64,000 bases of DNA from Tissierella sp. MB52-C2 (GTDB lineage Bacteria > Bacillota > Clostridia > Tissierellales > Tissierellaceae). Location of the stretch: assembly GCF_030931715.1 (NCBI RefSeq), contig NZ_CP133261.1, positions 1,116,001 through 1,180,000 on the forward strand, given 5' to 3'. The position numbers were made by a program, and so were the translations under genes. Shown here one piece after another: positions 53,243 to 61,486 of this stretch; the stretch's first letter is position 1; each line of letters opens with the position of its first letter. The notes beneath the pieces are model-generated. The model worked only from the letters and a program-made list of their open reading frames with translations. It was not told where the DNA came from and ran no database searches.

Positions 53243-53800
53243 ATGAAAAACTTTCAAAGAGAAGACCTAATGTTTTCGTTATGTGGTTTGAATTGCGAAC
53301 TTTGCACTATGAAATTGGATAATTACTGCCCTGGTTGTGGTGGAGGTGCAGGTAATCAGGGTTGTGCTATTGCCAGGTGTAGTTTACAGCATGGAGACAT
53401 TGAATACTGTTATCTATGCAATGAATATCCTTGTGAAGAATATAGGGGCATAGATGAATTTGATTCTTTTATTACCCATCGCAATCAGCTTAAAGATATG
53501 AAAAAAGCGCAGAAAATAGATATAGAACAGTACAATTCTGAATTAATAGAAAAAGCCGAGATACTAAAACATTTGCTCGCAAACTATAACGATGGACGTA
53601 GAAAAAGCTTTTTTGGTATAGCTGTAAACCTTTTAGATTTGCATGATTTAAAAAACATTATAGAACAGATCAATTCCAAGACTGCATATGAAAACTTAAC
53701 TCTAAAAGAAAAAGCAAGTGTTGCAGTGACAGTTTTTCAAACTGCTGCAGAACCGAAAAATATTGTTTTAAAGCTTAATAAAAAGCATGCAAAGAAGTAA
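53243..53800 (+). CDS. DUF3795-family zinc-finger-like protein
   Basis: 185 residues with AAGGAGG upstream. FSLCGLNCELCTMKLDNYCP, GCGGG and CAIARC, then EYCYLCNEYPCEEY, give the Cys pairs of the DUF3795 family, probably holding zinc. The C-terminal half is helical (IDIEQYNSELIEKAEILKHL). Function unknown. Confidence 0.78.
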   Translation: MKNFQREDLMFSLCGLNCELCTMKLDNYCPGCGGGAGNQGCAIARCSLQHGDIEYCYLCNEYPCEEYRGIDEFDSFITHRNQLKDMKKAQKIDIEQYNSELIEKAEILKHLLANYNDGRRKSFFGIAVNLLDLHDLKNIIEQINSKTAYENLTLKEKASVAVTVFQTAAEPKNIVLKLNKKHAKK

Positions 53801-53844
53801 TACATTTTGGTAAAGAATAAGCCCCAAATTTGATTAGTAACTAA

Positions 53845-53897
53845 AAAGGCTAAGCCTTAGGTTTTTCAAGACCTATAGACTTGGCCTATTTTTTTAT
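53845..53897 (+). terminator. Terminator after the DUF3795 gene
   Basis: TAGGT/ACCTA within AGGC/GCCT pairing (about 53848-53888), followed by seven T. Confidence 0.7.
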
Positions 53898-53904
53898 ACC
53901 AAAA

Positions 53905-54001
53905 CACAGGTGATTTAGTTATACTAGACATTGGTCTACCTAAGATTGATGGCTGGTCAGTATGTCGTAGAATACGGAAAAATTCTAATATTCCTATAAT
54001 A
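53905..54001 (+). pseudogene. Response-regulator receiver fragment
   Basis: A frame without a start reads [20 protein letters not shown] and KNSNIPIIM, the phosphorylation-site strand (Asp in LDIGLP) and the following helix of an OmpR-type receiver. Both ends are missing. It abuts the next fragment. Confidence 0.7.
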
Positions 54002-54313
54002 ATGAGGATTGATGAATTAATGAATAACAAAGAAGAATTTAATATTATAGAGAAGATCTTATGTATAATTCCAATTTTATTTATATTGGCTATGTTTATA
54101 TTACATTTAATTTTGCCAAAGAAAACTTTTTCAATAGAAGAAAAGCGTTATTTAGCACAAAATCCCTCAATAAAGCTTGAAGAAGTATTAAATGGTAGTT
54201 ATTGTACTAAAATTGAATTATACTTTTCAGATCAGTTTTCTTTTCGAGATTTTTGGGTTAATATTCAAGACGGTTCCAATCAAGTTTTATTTAAAAAGTG
54301 GGAAATATGTTAG
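54002..54313 (+). pseudogene. DHHW-family protein, N-terminal fragment
   Basis: 103 codons: one membrane helix ([20 protein letters not shown]) and then [19 protein letters not shown] and [12 protein letters not shown], the start of the DHHW/AlgX-like family found in cell-wall modification loci. These proteins are normally about 370 residues. The ATG is fused onto the receiver fragment, so this is a deletion junction. Confidence 0.65.
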
Positions 54314-54349
54314 GATATACATAAATAAGTTTAATTCTTAATCATTATA

Positions 54350-54404
54350 TTGACTGAACTGGTCATTTGAGTTACAATATATACATATATGACTACTGTG
54401 GTCA
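54350..54404 (+). promoter_or_regulatory. Promoter with two operators for the TetR/ABC operon
   Basis: -35 TTGACT (54350-54355) and -10 TACAAT (54373-54378), 17 bases apart. Two similar 15-base inverted repeats, TGACTGAACTGGTCA (54351-54365) and TGACTACTGTGGTCA (54390-54404), lie 39 bases apart, one over the -35, one just after the transcription start. They are likely sites for the TetR protein. Confidence 0.8.
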
Positions 54405-54424
54405 CTTTAACAAAGGAGCTGGTT

Positions 54425-55048
54425 ATTATTTATTCTAAATTTAAGAATTTAAAATTAGAAAAACAGAAACAAATTATTGATGCCGCATTAAAGGAATTTG
54501 CTCAAAATGGATTTGAAAAGGCATCAACAAATGAAATTGTAAAAAATGCAAATATCTCTAAGGGAGCATTATTTAATTATTTTAATAGTAAAAAAGATCT
54601 ATATATATATTTATTTAACTACAGTATTGAGATTATTGAGAACTTATATGAGGAAATCGATTTAAATGAAAGAGATATATTTAAGAGGATTGGAAATATT
54701 GGATTACAGAAATTGCAAATTCAGAAGGAGTTTTCCTATGCTTTTGACTTTCTAGCCTCTTTACAACTGGAAGAATCAATGGAAGTAAAGACTATTATCG
54801 GAGAAAAGGTGGCTATTATTTATGATAAAGGAATAAAAAAAATGTATAAACATATTGATTATTCTAAGTTTCGTGATGATATAGAAATAGAAAAGGCAAT
54901 TGAAATTTTGAACTGGACAATGTTTGGATTTGGAGAGAAAGTTATTAAAAAAATAGATACCTTTAAAGATAGCACCGAATTCGGGGAAAAAACTCTTGAG
55001 GAATGGGAGCGTTATGCTGATATATTGAAAAATAACTTTTATAAATAA
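54425..55048 (+). CDS. TetR-family regulator of the ABC exporter
   Basis: About 207 residues. The HTH is KASTNEIVKNANISKGALFNYFNSKKDLY. The frame is open from an ATG at 54389, but this ATG lies about four bases after the expected transcription start and inside an operator. The ribosome site AAAGGAG (54412-54418) is downstream and correctly spaced for ATT at 54425. TetR homologues start at about YSKFKNLKLEKQ, close to that point. So an ATT start is proposed, or else a leaderless ATG start. It controls the ABC genes that follow. Confidence 0.8.
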   Translation: MIYSKFKNLKLEKQKQIIDAALKEFAQNGFEKASTNEIVKNANISKGALFNYFNSKKDLYIYLFNYSIEIIENLYEEIDLNERDIFKRIGNIGLQKLQIQKEFSYAFDFLASLQLEESMEVKTIIGEKVAIIYDKGIKKMYKHIDYSKFRDDIEIEKAIEILNWTMFGFGEKVIKKIDTFKDSTEFGEKTLEEWERYADILKNNFYK

Positions 55049-55101
55049 GGGTCTAGAAGCTTGAAAAGCTATGAAAATATAAGAAAAGGGGTGCGTATAT
55101 T

Positions 55102-55983
55102 ATGACAACGATTCTAAAAGTCCAGGGTTTACAAAAAAGATTTGGGAAGGTTCAAGCATTAAGTGATGTAACATTTAATGTGGAGGCTGGGGAGGTTATT
55201 GGATTTATTGGTCCTAATGGAGCTGGTAAATCTACTACTATCCGTATTTTACTAGGTATTATTAAAAGAGATGGAGGAAATGCAGAAATATTTGGAAAGG
55301 ATGCTTGGAAAGATAGTTTTGAAATTCATAAGAAAATATCCTATGTTCCTGGAGATGTGTCTTTGTGGGGGAGTCTGACAGGAGGGGAAATCATTGATTT
55401 ATTTATGAAATTACATGGTTCTGGAGATAAGGAAAAGCGGGATTATTTAATTGAACGTTTTGAATTAGATCCTAGAAAAAAGGCTAAAGGATATTCTAAA
55501 GGTAATCGCCAAAAAGTTGGTTTAATTGCGGCATTATCAGTTGATTCAGATTTATATATCTTTGATGAGCCGACTTCTGGTCTTGATCCTTTGATGGAAC
55601 ATGTTTTCCAAGAAGAAGTTGAAAAAATTAAAGCTGCAGGTAAATCAGTTTTACTATCTTCTCATATTTTAAGTGAAGTGGAGAGATTGGCAGATAAGGT
55701 TGTTATTATACGACAAGGGGAAATTGTAGAAGCTGGGACTCTTGATGAATTACGTCATTTGACTCGTTCTACAGTAACCTTAGAAACAGAAAAAGATGTG
55801 GCTAAAATGCTTAATGTAAAAGGAGTTCATGATTTTGTACAAAAAGATAATCAAGGAATATTTTCTGCAGATCATAAATATCTTAATGATATTTTAGTGG
55901 AAGCGACTAAATTAGGAGTTAAAAAGTTTGAAGCTGCCCCACCGACCCTTGAGGATTTATTTATGCGTCATTATGAAGGATAA
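55102..55983 (+). CDS. ABC-2 type exporter ATPase
   Basis: 293 residues, AAAAGGGG upstream. Walker A GPNGAGKST, signature YSKGNRQKVGL (a KGN variant of LSGGQ, usual in this subfamily), Walker B LYIFDEPTSGLD. The C-terminal part includes the DrrA-like extension (VTLETEKDVAKML). It pairs with the permease that follows and is regulated by the TetR upstream. Confidence 0.88.
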   Translation: MTTILKVQGLQKRFGKVQALSDVTFNVEAGEVIGFIGPNGAGKSTTIRILLGIIKRDGGNAEIFGKDAWKDSFEIHKKISYVPGDVSLWGSLTGGEIIDLFMKLHGSGDKEKRDYLIERFELDPRKKAKGYSKGNRQKVGLIAALSVDSDLYIFDEPTSGLDPLMEHVFQEEVEKIKAAGKSVLLSSHILSEVERLADKVVIIRQGEIVEAGTLDELRHLTRSTVTLETEKDVAKMLNVKGVHDFVQKDNQGIFSADHKYLNDILVEATKLGVKKFEAAPPTLEDLFMRHYEG

Positions 55984-56004
55984 ATATTATAAAGGAGGGG
56001 AAAT

Positions 56005-57618
56005 ATGATGAAAGAAAAATTTGCGCGTTGGAATATACTATTTGTACAATATTTAAAACGTGATTGGAAGAAAGTCATTATTTGGATTTTAGGTCTTGGT
56101 TTGTTTGCATCTGCTTTTATTCCAGCCTTTGAAGAAATTGCAAAAGGAGAAGGATTGATAGGGATGTACGAAACTTTACAAAATCCCGCTATGATATCTA
56201 TAGTAGGGCCTACACCAATTGAAACAGCAAGTGATTATACTTTAGGGGCAATGTATGCACATGAAATGCTTCTATTTTGTAGTCTATTTGCAATGACAAT
56301 ATCTATGTTACATGTAATAGGGCATACGCGTAAAGAAGAAGATCTTGGTCTGACAGAACTTGTGCGTTCATTTCAAATTGGTCGTCAAGCAAACTCTCTT
56401 GCTGTAATAGCAGAGACAGTTTTTATAAATATTCTATTAGTACTTTTTATCAGTGGTGTAATGATGAGTTTTGGTGCTGATACTATTTCAGGTAAAGGTT
56501 CCTTTCTATTTGGAACTTCCATTGGAGTGGCAGGTATTATAGGAGCTGTAATAGCCCTTGTTATGGCACAAATTATGCCAGTATCATCGGCGGCGACAGG
56601 GTCTTCCCTTGGGATTATGGGACTTCTTTATATTATTCGTGCAGGAACGGATATTTCTAACGTTAATCTATCTATGATAAACCCTTTAGGATGGACTTAT
56701 TTAACTTATCCTTTTACAGAAAATAACTTAGACCCAATTATTTTTGCTTTAATTTTTAGTATAATTACGATAATAATTGCTTTTGTCCTCGAAGGAGGAC
56801 GTGATATGGGAGCTGGATATCTTCCTGAAAGAGAAGGCAGAGCAAATGCAAAGGAATCTTTATTATCTGTTCATGGTTTATTTATTAAGCTTAATAAAGG
56901 TATTATTATTAGTTGGCTAATTGCATTTCTTATTCTAGGAGCTGCATATGGTGCTATTTATGGAGATATGCAAAGTTTTCTCGAAAGCAATGAAATGATG
57001 AAACAGATGTTTACTCATTCAGGTATTTCCATTGAAGAATCATTTACAGGTACAATTATGATGTTTATGATTGGTTTGGTTACAATATTACCGATTACCA
57101 TTGTTAATAAACTTTTTTCCGAAGAAAAAAACTTATATTTAAGTCAGATTTATGGTACTAAAGTGAAGCGTAGTCAGCTTTACTGGACCAGTGTTTCTTT
57201 GGCAATTGTAGTAGCCATAATAGGAGTTTTATTAGTCGCTGGTAGTCTTGGCGGGACTGCTATTAGTGTTATGAAAGATGATTCTATGGAGATATATGAT
57301 TTTTTTGCTATTGGCTATAATTCCCTACCATCTGTATTAATATTCATCGGTCTAGCAGCCTTATCCCTTGGTTGGATACCCGTACTAGGCAAAATGGTTT
57401 ACGTTTATCTAGTATACTCTTTTTTATTAAATTATTTTGAAGGTATATTGGATTTACCTAAATGGTTTATAAAAACATCTCCTCAGGGCTGGTTACCTAA
57501 AATGCCAATGGAAGACTTTGATATTAAGATTTTTATTATAATAACTGTAATTAGCGTTCTTTTAATGATAATAGGTTATTATGGTTATAATAGAAGAGAT
57601 ATGATTGAAGGAGCTTAG
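56005..57618 (+). CDS. ABC exporter permease (polyketide/antibiotic exporter-like)
   Basis: 537 residues (ATG at 56005 or 56008 after AGGAGGGG). About twelve hydrophobic segments in two similar halves, each with an outer helix and a KEEDLGLTELVRSFQIGRQA or EEKNLYLSQIYGTKVKRSQL-like coupling segment. The layout TetR, ATPase, large permease matches exporters of drugs or peptides from Firmicutes. The substrate is not known. Confidence 0.85.
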   Translation: MMKEKFARWNILFVQYLKRDWKKVIIWILGLGLFASAFIPAFEEIAKGEGLIGMYETLQNPAMISIVGPTPIETASDYTLGAMYAHEMLLFCSLFAMTISMLHVIGHTRKEEDLGLTELVRSFQIGRQANSLAVIAETVFINILLVLFISGVMMSFGADTISGKGSFLFGTSIGVAGIIGAVIALVMAQIMPVSSAATGSSLGIMGLLYIIRAGTDISNVNLSMINPLGWTYLTYPFTENNLDPIIFALIFSIITIIIAFVLEGGRDMGAGYLPEREGRANAKESLLSVHGLFIKLNKGIIISWLIAFLILGAAYGAIYGDMQSFLESNEMMKQMFTHSGISIEESFTGTIMMFMIGLVTILPITIVNKLFSEEKNLYLSQIYGTKVKRSQLYWTSVSLAIVVAIIGVLLVAGSLGGTAISVMKDDSMEIYDFFAIGYNSLPSVLIFIGLAALSLGWIPVLGKMVYVYLVYSFLLNYFEGILDLPKWFIKTSPQGWLPKMPMEDFDIKIFIIITVISVLLMIIGYYGYNRRDMIEGA

Positions 57619-57939
57619 TAAATATAATCATATTAAATAGATTATTTAGTAGTTTTATATCCAAAGTGTCCTACAAAATATTTCTTTTAGGGAATACTAT
57701 GTTGGTATAGGCAGCTAATCTGTATTTTATTTTTCATATAATTAAAATAAAAGAGGTTAAGTCTTCAGGTCAGCTTAAATGACTAAATAGACTTGACCTC
57801 TTTTCGCATAAATTCAATTCAATATTGCTTTCCAAATAAATATCAATTAAACTAATAAAAAGGGGGGAAGTTACCAAGGAATAGAGATATTACAAAAGTA
57901 TTCAAATTATAGATTTTGTAAATCTTTGGTAGCGGTAAA
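57619..57939. other. Gap with terminator
   Basis: It contains the terminator at 57749-57806. GGGGGGAAG (57861-57869) lies too far from the next start (about 70 bases) to be its ribosome site, so that start may lack a good site. No gene. Confidence 0.4.
57749..57806 (+). terminator. Terminator of the ABC exporter operon
   Basis: AAAAGAGGTTAAGTCT pairs with AGACTTGACCTCTTTT (one G-U pair). Confidence 0.8.
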
Positions 57940-58500
57940 ATGAATAGAAAGTTATCTAGTAAAATGAGCACAAGGTTATTAGGATTAATCGCTTTTATTG
58001 CAACTGGGGGAGGATTAATTATTTCAACAGCAGTTAATGAAGAAAACTTCTATAAGACAGAAATTTTAATAATTTTTGGATGTTTTTTTGCCATAAGTCT
58101 AGCAGATCACTTTAAAAAATTAACAGAAAGAGATGGTAAAATCAAAGTTAATAAGAGAAGTTTATATGTTCTAATATGTTCATTTATAGGGGTTACTTTA
58201 ACATGGTTTATAAACCATGAAATGGGATATGGAGCAGTTATTGCTAATGGATTAGTAGGTGTAATGGCTGCTATATTTCTTCCAAACGACTTGGCTGGTA
58301 TAACATATACATCATCTTTTGTTGGAATGAGTTCATTGGCAGTAATACCCTCCATGGGGGCAGCTGCACTAGGAAGTTTGATAGTGGGATTAATTCTTTT
58401 AACTACTGTGGAAATTTATGCGGGTATTGGTGGAAAAGGTGGAACTACAGCAGCATTGTCTACAATAATTACGAAAACAATAATGAGAATTTTTAGTTAG
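57940..58500 (+). CDS. Membrane protein of unknown family 1
   Basis: 186 residues with five or six hydrophobic segments. LGLIAFIATGGGLIISTAVN, GAVIANGLVGVMAAIFLPN and the ending EIYAGIGGKGGTTAALSTII are glycine-rich. The gene behind it carries a very similar ending (AYIGIGGRLGTIAAIS), so the two look like paired subunits. No known family is recognised. The ATG has a weak ribosome site. Confidence 0.6.
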   Translation: MNRKLSSKMSTRLLGLIAFIATGGGLIISTAVNEENFYKTEILIIFGCFFAISLADHFKKLTERDGKIKVNKRSLYVLICSFIGVTLTWFINHEMGYGAVIANGLVGVMAAIFLPNDLAGITYTSSFVGMSSLAVIPSMGAAALGSLIVGLILLTTVEIYAGIGGKGGTTAALSTIITKTIMRIFS

Positions 58501-58510
58501 GAGGTATTAC

Positions 58511-58903
58511 ATGGAAGAAGTGATTATTTTAATAATATCAATAGTTGCGGGTATGGGTACTTATATAGTAGCCAATATTTTAAAGAGAGGAGCAGTTATT
58601 GCTTCAGCCATCATAACTTTGGTATCGGGGCTTATGCTTCCCTATTTTTTTCCTTTAACGGGTGGTGTATTGGCAACAGCTGCAGCCTGTTCTTCTTATG
58701 CTGGAATGATTTCTCTTGAAAATGCACTAAATCTTTTAGAAATGGCTGTAATATCTTTAATGACAGGAATACTCTTTATAGCTGCTAGAACTGCATATAT
58801 AGGTATTGGTGGAAGGCTAGGTACAATAGCTGCTATATCATGTTTTGCATGGATCGGATTTAAAAAAGTATTTGTAGGATTAGATGAACAATCTGAGGGC
58901 TAA
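58511..58903 (+). CDS. Membrane protein of unknown family 2, paired with the preceding one
   Basis: 130 residues, with GGAGG just before the ATG. Four hydrophobic segments; the ending RTAYIGIGGRLGTIAAISCF corresponds to IYAGIGGKGGTTAALSTI in the upstream protein. It starts 10 bases after the upstream stop. A two-component channel or carrier is a guess from the paired layout. Confidence 0.6.
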   Translation: MEEVIILIISIVAGMGTYIVANILKRGAVIASAIITLVSGLMLPYFFPLTGGVLATAAACSSYAGMISLENALNLLEMAVISLMTGILFIAARTAYIGIGGRLGTIAAISCFAWIGFKKVFVGLDEQSEG

Positions 58904-58955
58904 ACATTTGTTACATAAAGTGGGAAGTGCAAATGGTAAAGGGAGGGAGTAATTT

Positions 58956-59678
58956 ATGAAAATTAACAAAACAAAGTTAATAGCATATTGTGGGATGATA
59001 GCCTTGTTAGCTAGTATGATTGTAGGTTTATTAGGATTTTCAAACAGTACAAAAAATATAAATGATATTAAAAATCAATTGTTAAAAAAGCATGTTGAAA
59101 ATAATATAAATTTAACAATGAAATATATCAATAATTCTTATGGTACATTAACTCAAGGAGATGGAACCTTGCTTGATAGTGATGGTAACAGTATAGAAGG
59201 TAGATTTGGGGTGGTAGACACTGTATTAGAAGATTTAGGAGATAAGTCTACTATTTTTGTTAAAGTTAAAGATGACTTTAAAAGAATTTCAACAAATATT
59301 ATGTTTGATGAAAACGAAAGGGCAATAGACACATTTTTAGGTACTGACCATAATGCATATCAAACAGTAATAAATGGTGAATTGTATATAGGGGAGGCAG
59401 AAATACTAGGTGAAAGTTATTATACGGCCTACCAGCCTATAAAAGATAAAAATAACAATGTAATAGGGTTATTGTTTGTAGGTATGCCAACAAAAACATT
59501 GGATAATATTGTAAAATCACATGATGCAGAAATGAGTAAAATCAACATATTAATTATTGTATTAAGAGCTATCTCATTAGGCTCACTAATTGCATTGGTC
59601 AGTGCATCAGTGGTGGGTACAAAATTTAATATTGCCAAGACACATACATCAGAGGAATTTTCTGATATATCTGAGTAA
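58956..59678 (+). CDS. Cache-domain membrane protein without a signalling domain
   Basis: 240 residues, GGGAGGG upstream. One helix (IAYCGMIALLASMIVGLLGF), then about 150 extracytoplasmic residues with the single-Cache pattern (GVVDTVLEDLGDKSTIFVKV, FKRISTNI, YIGEAEILGESYYTAYQPIK, NVIGLLFVGMP), then a second helix (IVLRAISLGSLIALVSASVV) and a short tail. Chemoreceptors or kinases would continue with HAMP and signalling domains. Here the protein stops. It may be a ligand sensor for the two membrane proteins upstream. Confidence 0.75.
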   Translation: MKINKTKLIAYCGMIALLASMIVGLLGFSNSTKNINDIKNQLLKKHVENNINLTMKYINNSYGTLTQGDGTLLDSDGNSIEGRFGVVDTVLEDLGDKSTIFVKVKDDFKRISTNIMFDENERAIDTFLGTDHNAYQTVINGELYIGEAEILGESYYTAYQPIKDKNNNVIGLLFVGMPTKTLDNIVKSHDAEMSKINILIIVLRAISLGSLIALVSASVVGTKFNIAKTHTSEEFSDISE

Positions 59679-60062
59679 AATGAGCATATCATAAGTTAAG
59701 TTAATCCGCAATTTTTTTATTTTGTTCATTTCATACATTGTAAACATGCTAAATATTATATGTGAAAATTATATAAAATTAAAACTATAAATGCACTAAG
59801 ACTTTTTTGTCTTAGTGCATTTATTTTATATTAATCCAAAACCAAATACCAATATACATTAAAAAGATATAAAAGTGGATATGAAGATTAATTTTTATTT
59901 AAAATGTCTTGAAAAAGAATAAGGAGATATAAACATGGTTACCCTATGCCTTATATAAAAGATTTTAGAGTTATATAAAAGGGATACTTATTTTTGCATT
60001 ATAAAGCAAAAATATAGTACAAATAACCTGTGTTGTGCTTTTATTATGAAAAGAGGGAATCA
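59679..60062 (+). other. Region upstream of the eut operon
   Basis: It holds the third 60-base hairpin repeat (59782-59851). Nearer to the eut start are TTTTTGC/GCAAAAA (about 60000-60016, loop ATTATAAA) and a competing pairing AAAGCA/TGCTTT (about 60004-60042). These could form an attenuator before eutS, but they lack the ANTAR consensus. The promoter is not certain. Confidence 0.4.
59782..59851 (+). repeat. Conserved 60-base hairpin repeat, copy 3
   Basis: ATAAATGCACTAAGACTTTT and TTGTCTTAGTGCATTTATTT, then ATATTAATCCAAAACCAAAT. The stem is perfect over about 15 bases here and works as a terminator for the Cache gene. Confidence 0.7.
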
Positions 60063-60407
60063 ATGAATATATTAGAAAGAAAGATATTTGAATCAGTACC
60101 AGGAAAACAAGTGACGTTGGCACATATCATAGCAAATCCAGATGATCGAATCTTTGAAAAATTAGGCTTAAATGACGAAAAGTATCATGCAATTGGTATT
60201 TTAACCATAACTCCACCAGAGGTTGCAATTATCGCTGTGGATATAGCTAAGAAGACTGCACCTATTAAAATAGGATTTGTTGATAGATTCAGTGGATCTG
60301 TATTTATTTTAGGAGATGTATCAGCTATACAATCTGCTATGGAACAGGTTGTCACTTCTTTAAGAGATCTTATGCAGTTTTCTGTCCCCAAAATAACAAG
60401 AACTTAA
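60063..60407 (+). CDS. eutS: Microcompartment shell protein, EutS-like 1
   Basis: 114 residues from the ATG at 60063 (GAGGGA upstream). VPGKQVTLAHIIANPDDRIF and AIGILTITPPEVAIIAVDIA are the BMC-domain motifs with the EutS/PduU-type permutation, and [20 protein letters not shown] follows. It should form hexamers in the shell of an ethanolamine microcompartment. It is the first eut gene in the window. Confidence 0.9.
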   Translation: MNILERKIFESVPGKQVTLAHIIANPDDRIFEKLGLNDEKYHAIGILTITPPEVAIIAVDIAKKTAPIKIGFVDRFSGSVFILGDVSAIQSAMEQVVTSLRDLMQFSVPKITRT

Positions 60408-60423
60408 TAGGTAGGTATAGAGA

Positions 60424-60864
60424 ATGAAAAAAATTATGTTAATTGGATCAGTTGGAAGTGGGAAAACTACCCTTTGCCAAAGAATTCAAGGAGAGACAAT
60501 TAAATATAAAAAAACACAATCAGTTGAGTTCTATTCTCAGATGATAGATACACCAGGTGAATTTGTCTTGCATAGAAGATTCTATAGTGCTTTACAAATG
60601 ATGGCTGCTAGTTCAGATGTTATTGGATTCGTTTGCAGCGTGACGGAATTAGGCCAGACATTTTCACCCTATTTTGCACAAAATTTTACGAAACCATGTA
60701 TAGGAATTATTACAAAGATAGATTTAGCACCAAATGAAGAAGCTATTATAAATGCTGAGAAAAGATTAGAGTTAGCAGGTGTTGACAAAATCTTTCGTCT
60801 CTCAGCTGTTGAAGATGAAGGAGTAGCAGAGTTGATAGCTTATCTTTCTAAGGAGGAGGAATAA
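60424..60864 (+). CDS. eutP: EutP/PduV-like GTPase
   Basis: 146 residues. P-loop GSVGSGKTTLC, then YKKTQSVEFYSQMIDTPGEF (G3 region DTPGE) and IITKIDLA (G4-type, TKxD). EutP proteins are small GTPase-like proteins with acetate kinase activity reported in Salmonella. It lies between eutS and the adenosyltransferase gene with 16- and 2-base gaps, so it belongs to the same operon. Confidence 0.9.
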   Translation: MKKIMLIGSVGSGKTTLCQRIQGETIKYKKTQSVEFYSQMIDTPGEFVLHRRFYSALQMMAASSDVIGFVCSVTELGQTFSPYFAQNFTKPCIGIITKIDLAPNEEAIINAEKRLELAGVDKIFRLSAVEDEGVAELIAYLSKEEE

Positions 60865-60866
60865 AC

Positions 60867-61445
60867 TTGCAAATTTATACTAGAACTGGTGATAAAGGAT
60901 ACACTAAGATAATCGGCGGCATTCAATTAGCAAAAGATAGTGAACGTATAAAAGCATATGGAACTATTGATGAATTAAATAGTTTTGTAGGATATGCTAT
61001 TACACTTATAAAAAACAATGATTTGTTGAAGAAGGAATTGACACAGATCCAACAGTATTTATTTGATTGTGGCAACGATTTAGCAACACCAGCAGGAAAA
61101 GGAACGTACCGAGTTACATCTGATTTGACAGAGTGGATTGAAAAATGTATTGATGATTATGCAGATATTCCTAAAGAAGTGGAGTCTTTTATTTTGCCAG
61201 GTGGTTCACAAGCAGCAAGCATTTTACATATTTGTAGAACAATTGCTAGAAGAGCAGAAAGAGAGATAGTAACGTTCCAATGGACTAATGATATGAATGA
61301 AGAGGTTTTGACATTTATTAATCGCTTATCGGATTACTTTTTTTCATTAGCACGTGTTGTAAATGCAAATGAAGGTATAGAAGATGTACTTTATGAAAGA
61401 AGTGGAAAGGTATTTCATATAGATTTGAAAAAAGAAGATTTATAA
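60867..61445 (+). CDS. PduO-type cobalamin adenosyltransferase
   Basis: 192 residues from a TTG with GGAGGAGG upstream. YTRTGDKGYTKIIGG is the ATP-binding start; KAYGTIDELNSFVGYA, CRTIARRAEREIV and FINRLSDYFFSLARVVN are the PduO family motifs. It makes adenosylcobalamin, the cofactor of ethanolamine ammonia-lyase. PduO type, not the EutT type, is used here. Confidence 0.9.
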   Translation: MQIYTRTGDKGYTKIIGGIQLAKDSERIKAYGTIDELNSFVGYAITLIKNNDLLKKELTQIQQYLFDCGNDLATPAGKGTYRVTSDLTEWIEKCIDDYADIPKEVESFILPGGSQAASILHICRTIARRAEREIVTFQWTNDMNEEVLTFINRLSDYFFSLARVVNANEGIEDVLYERSGKVFHIDLKKEDL

Positions 61446-61486
61446 TAACTAGGAATATATTTTTTTGTTGGAAAGGAGTAGTAGCT

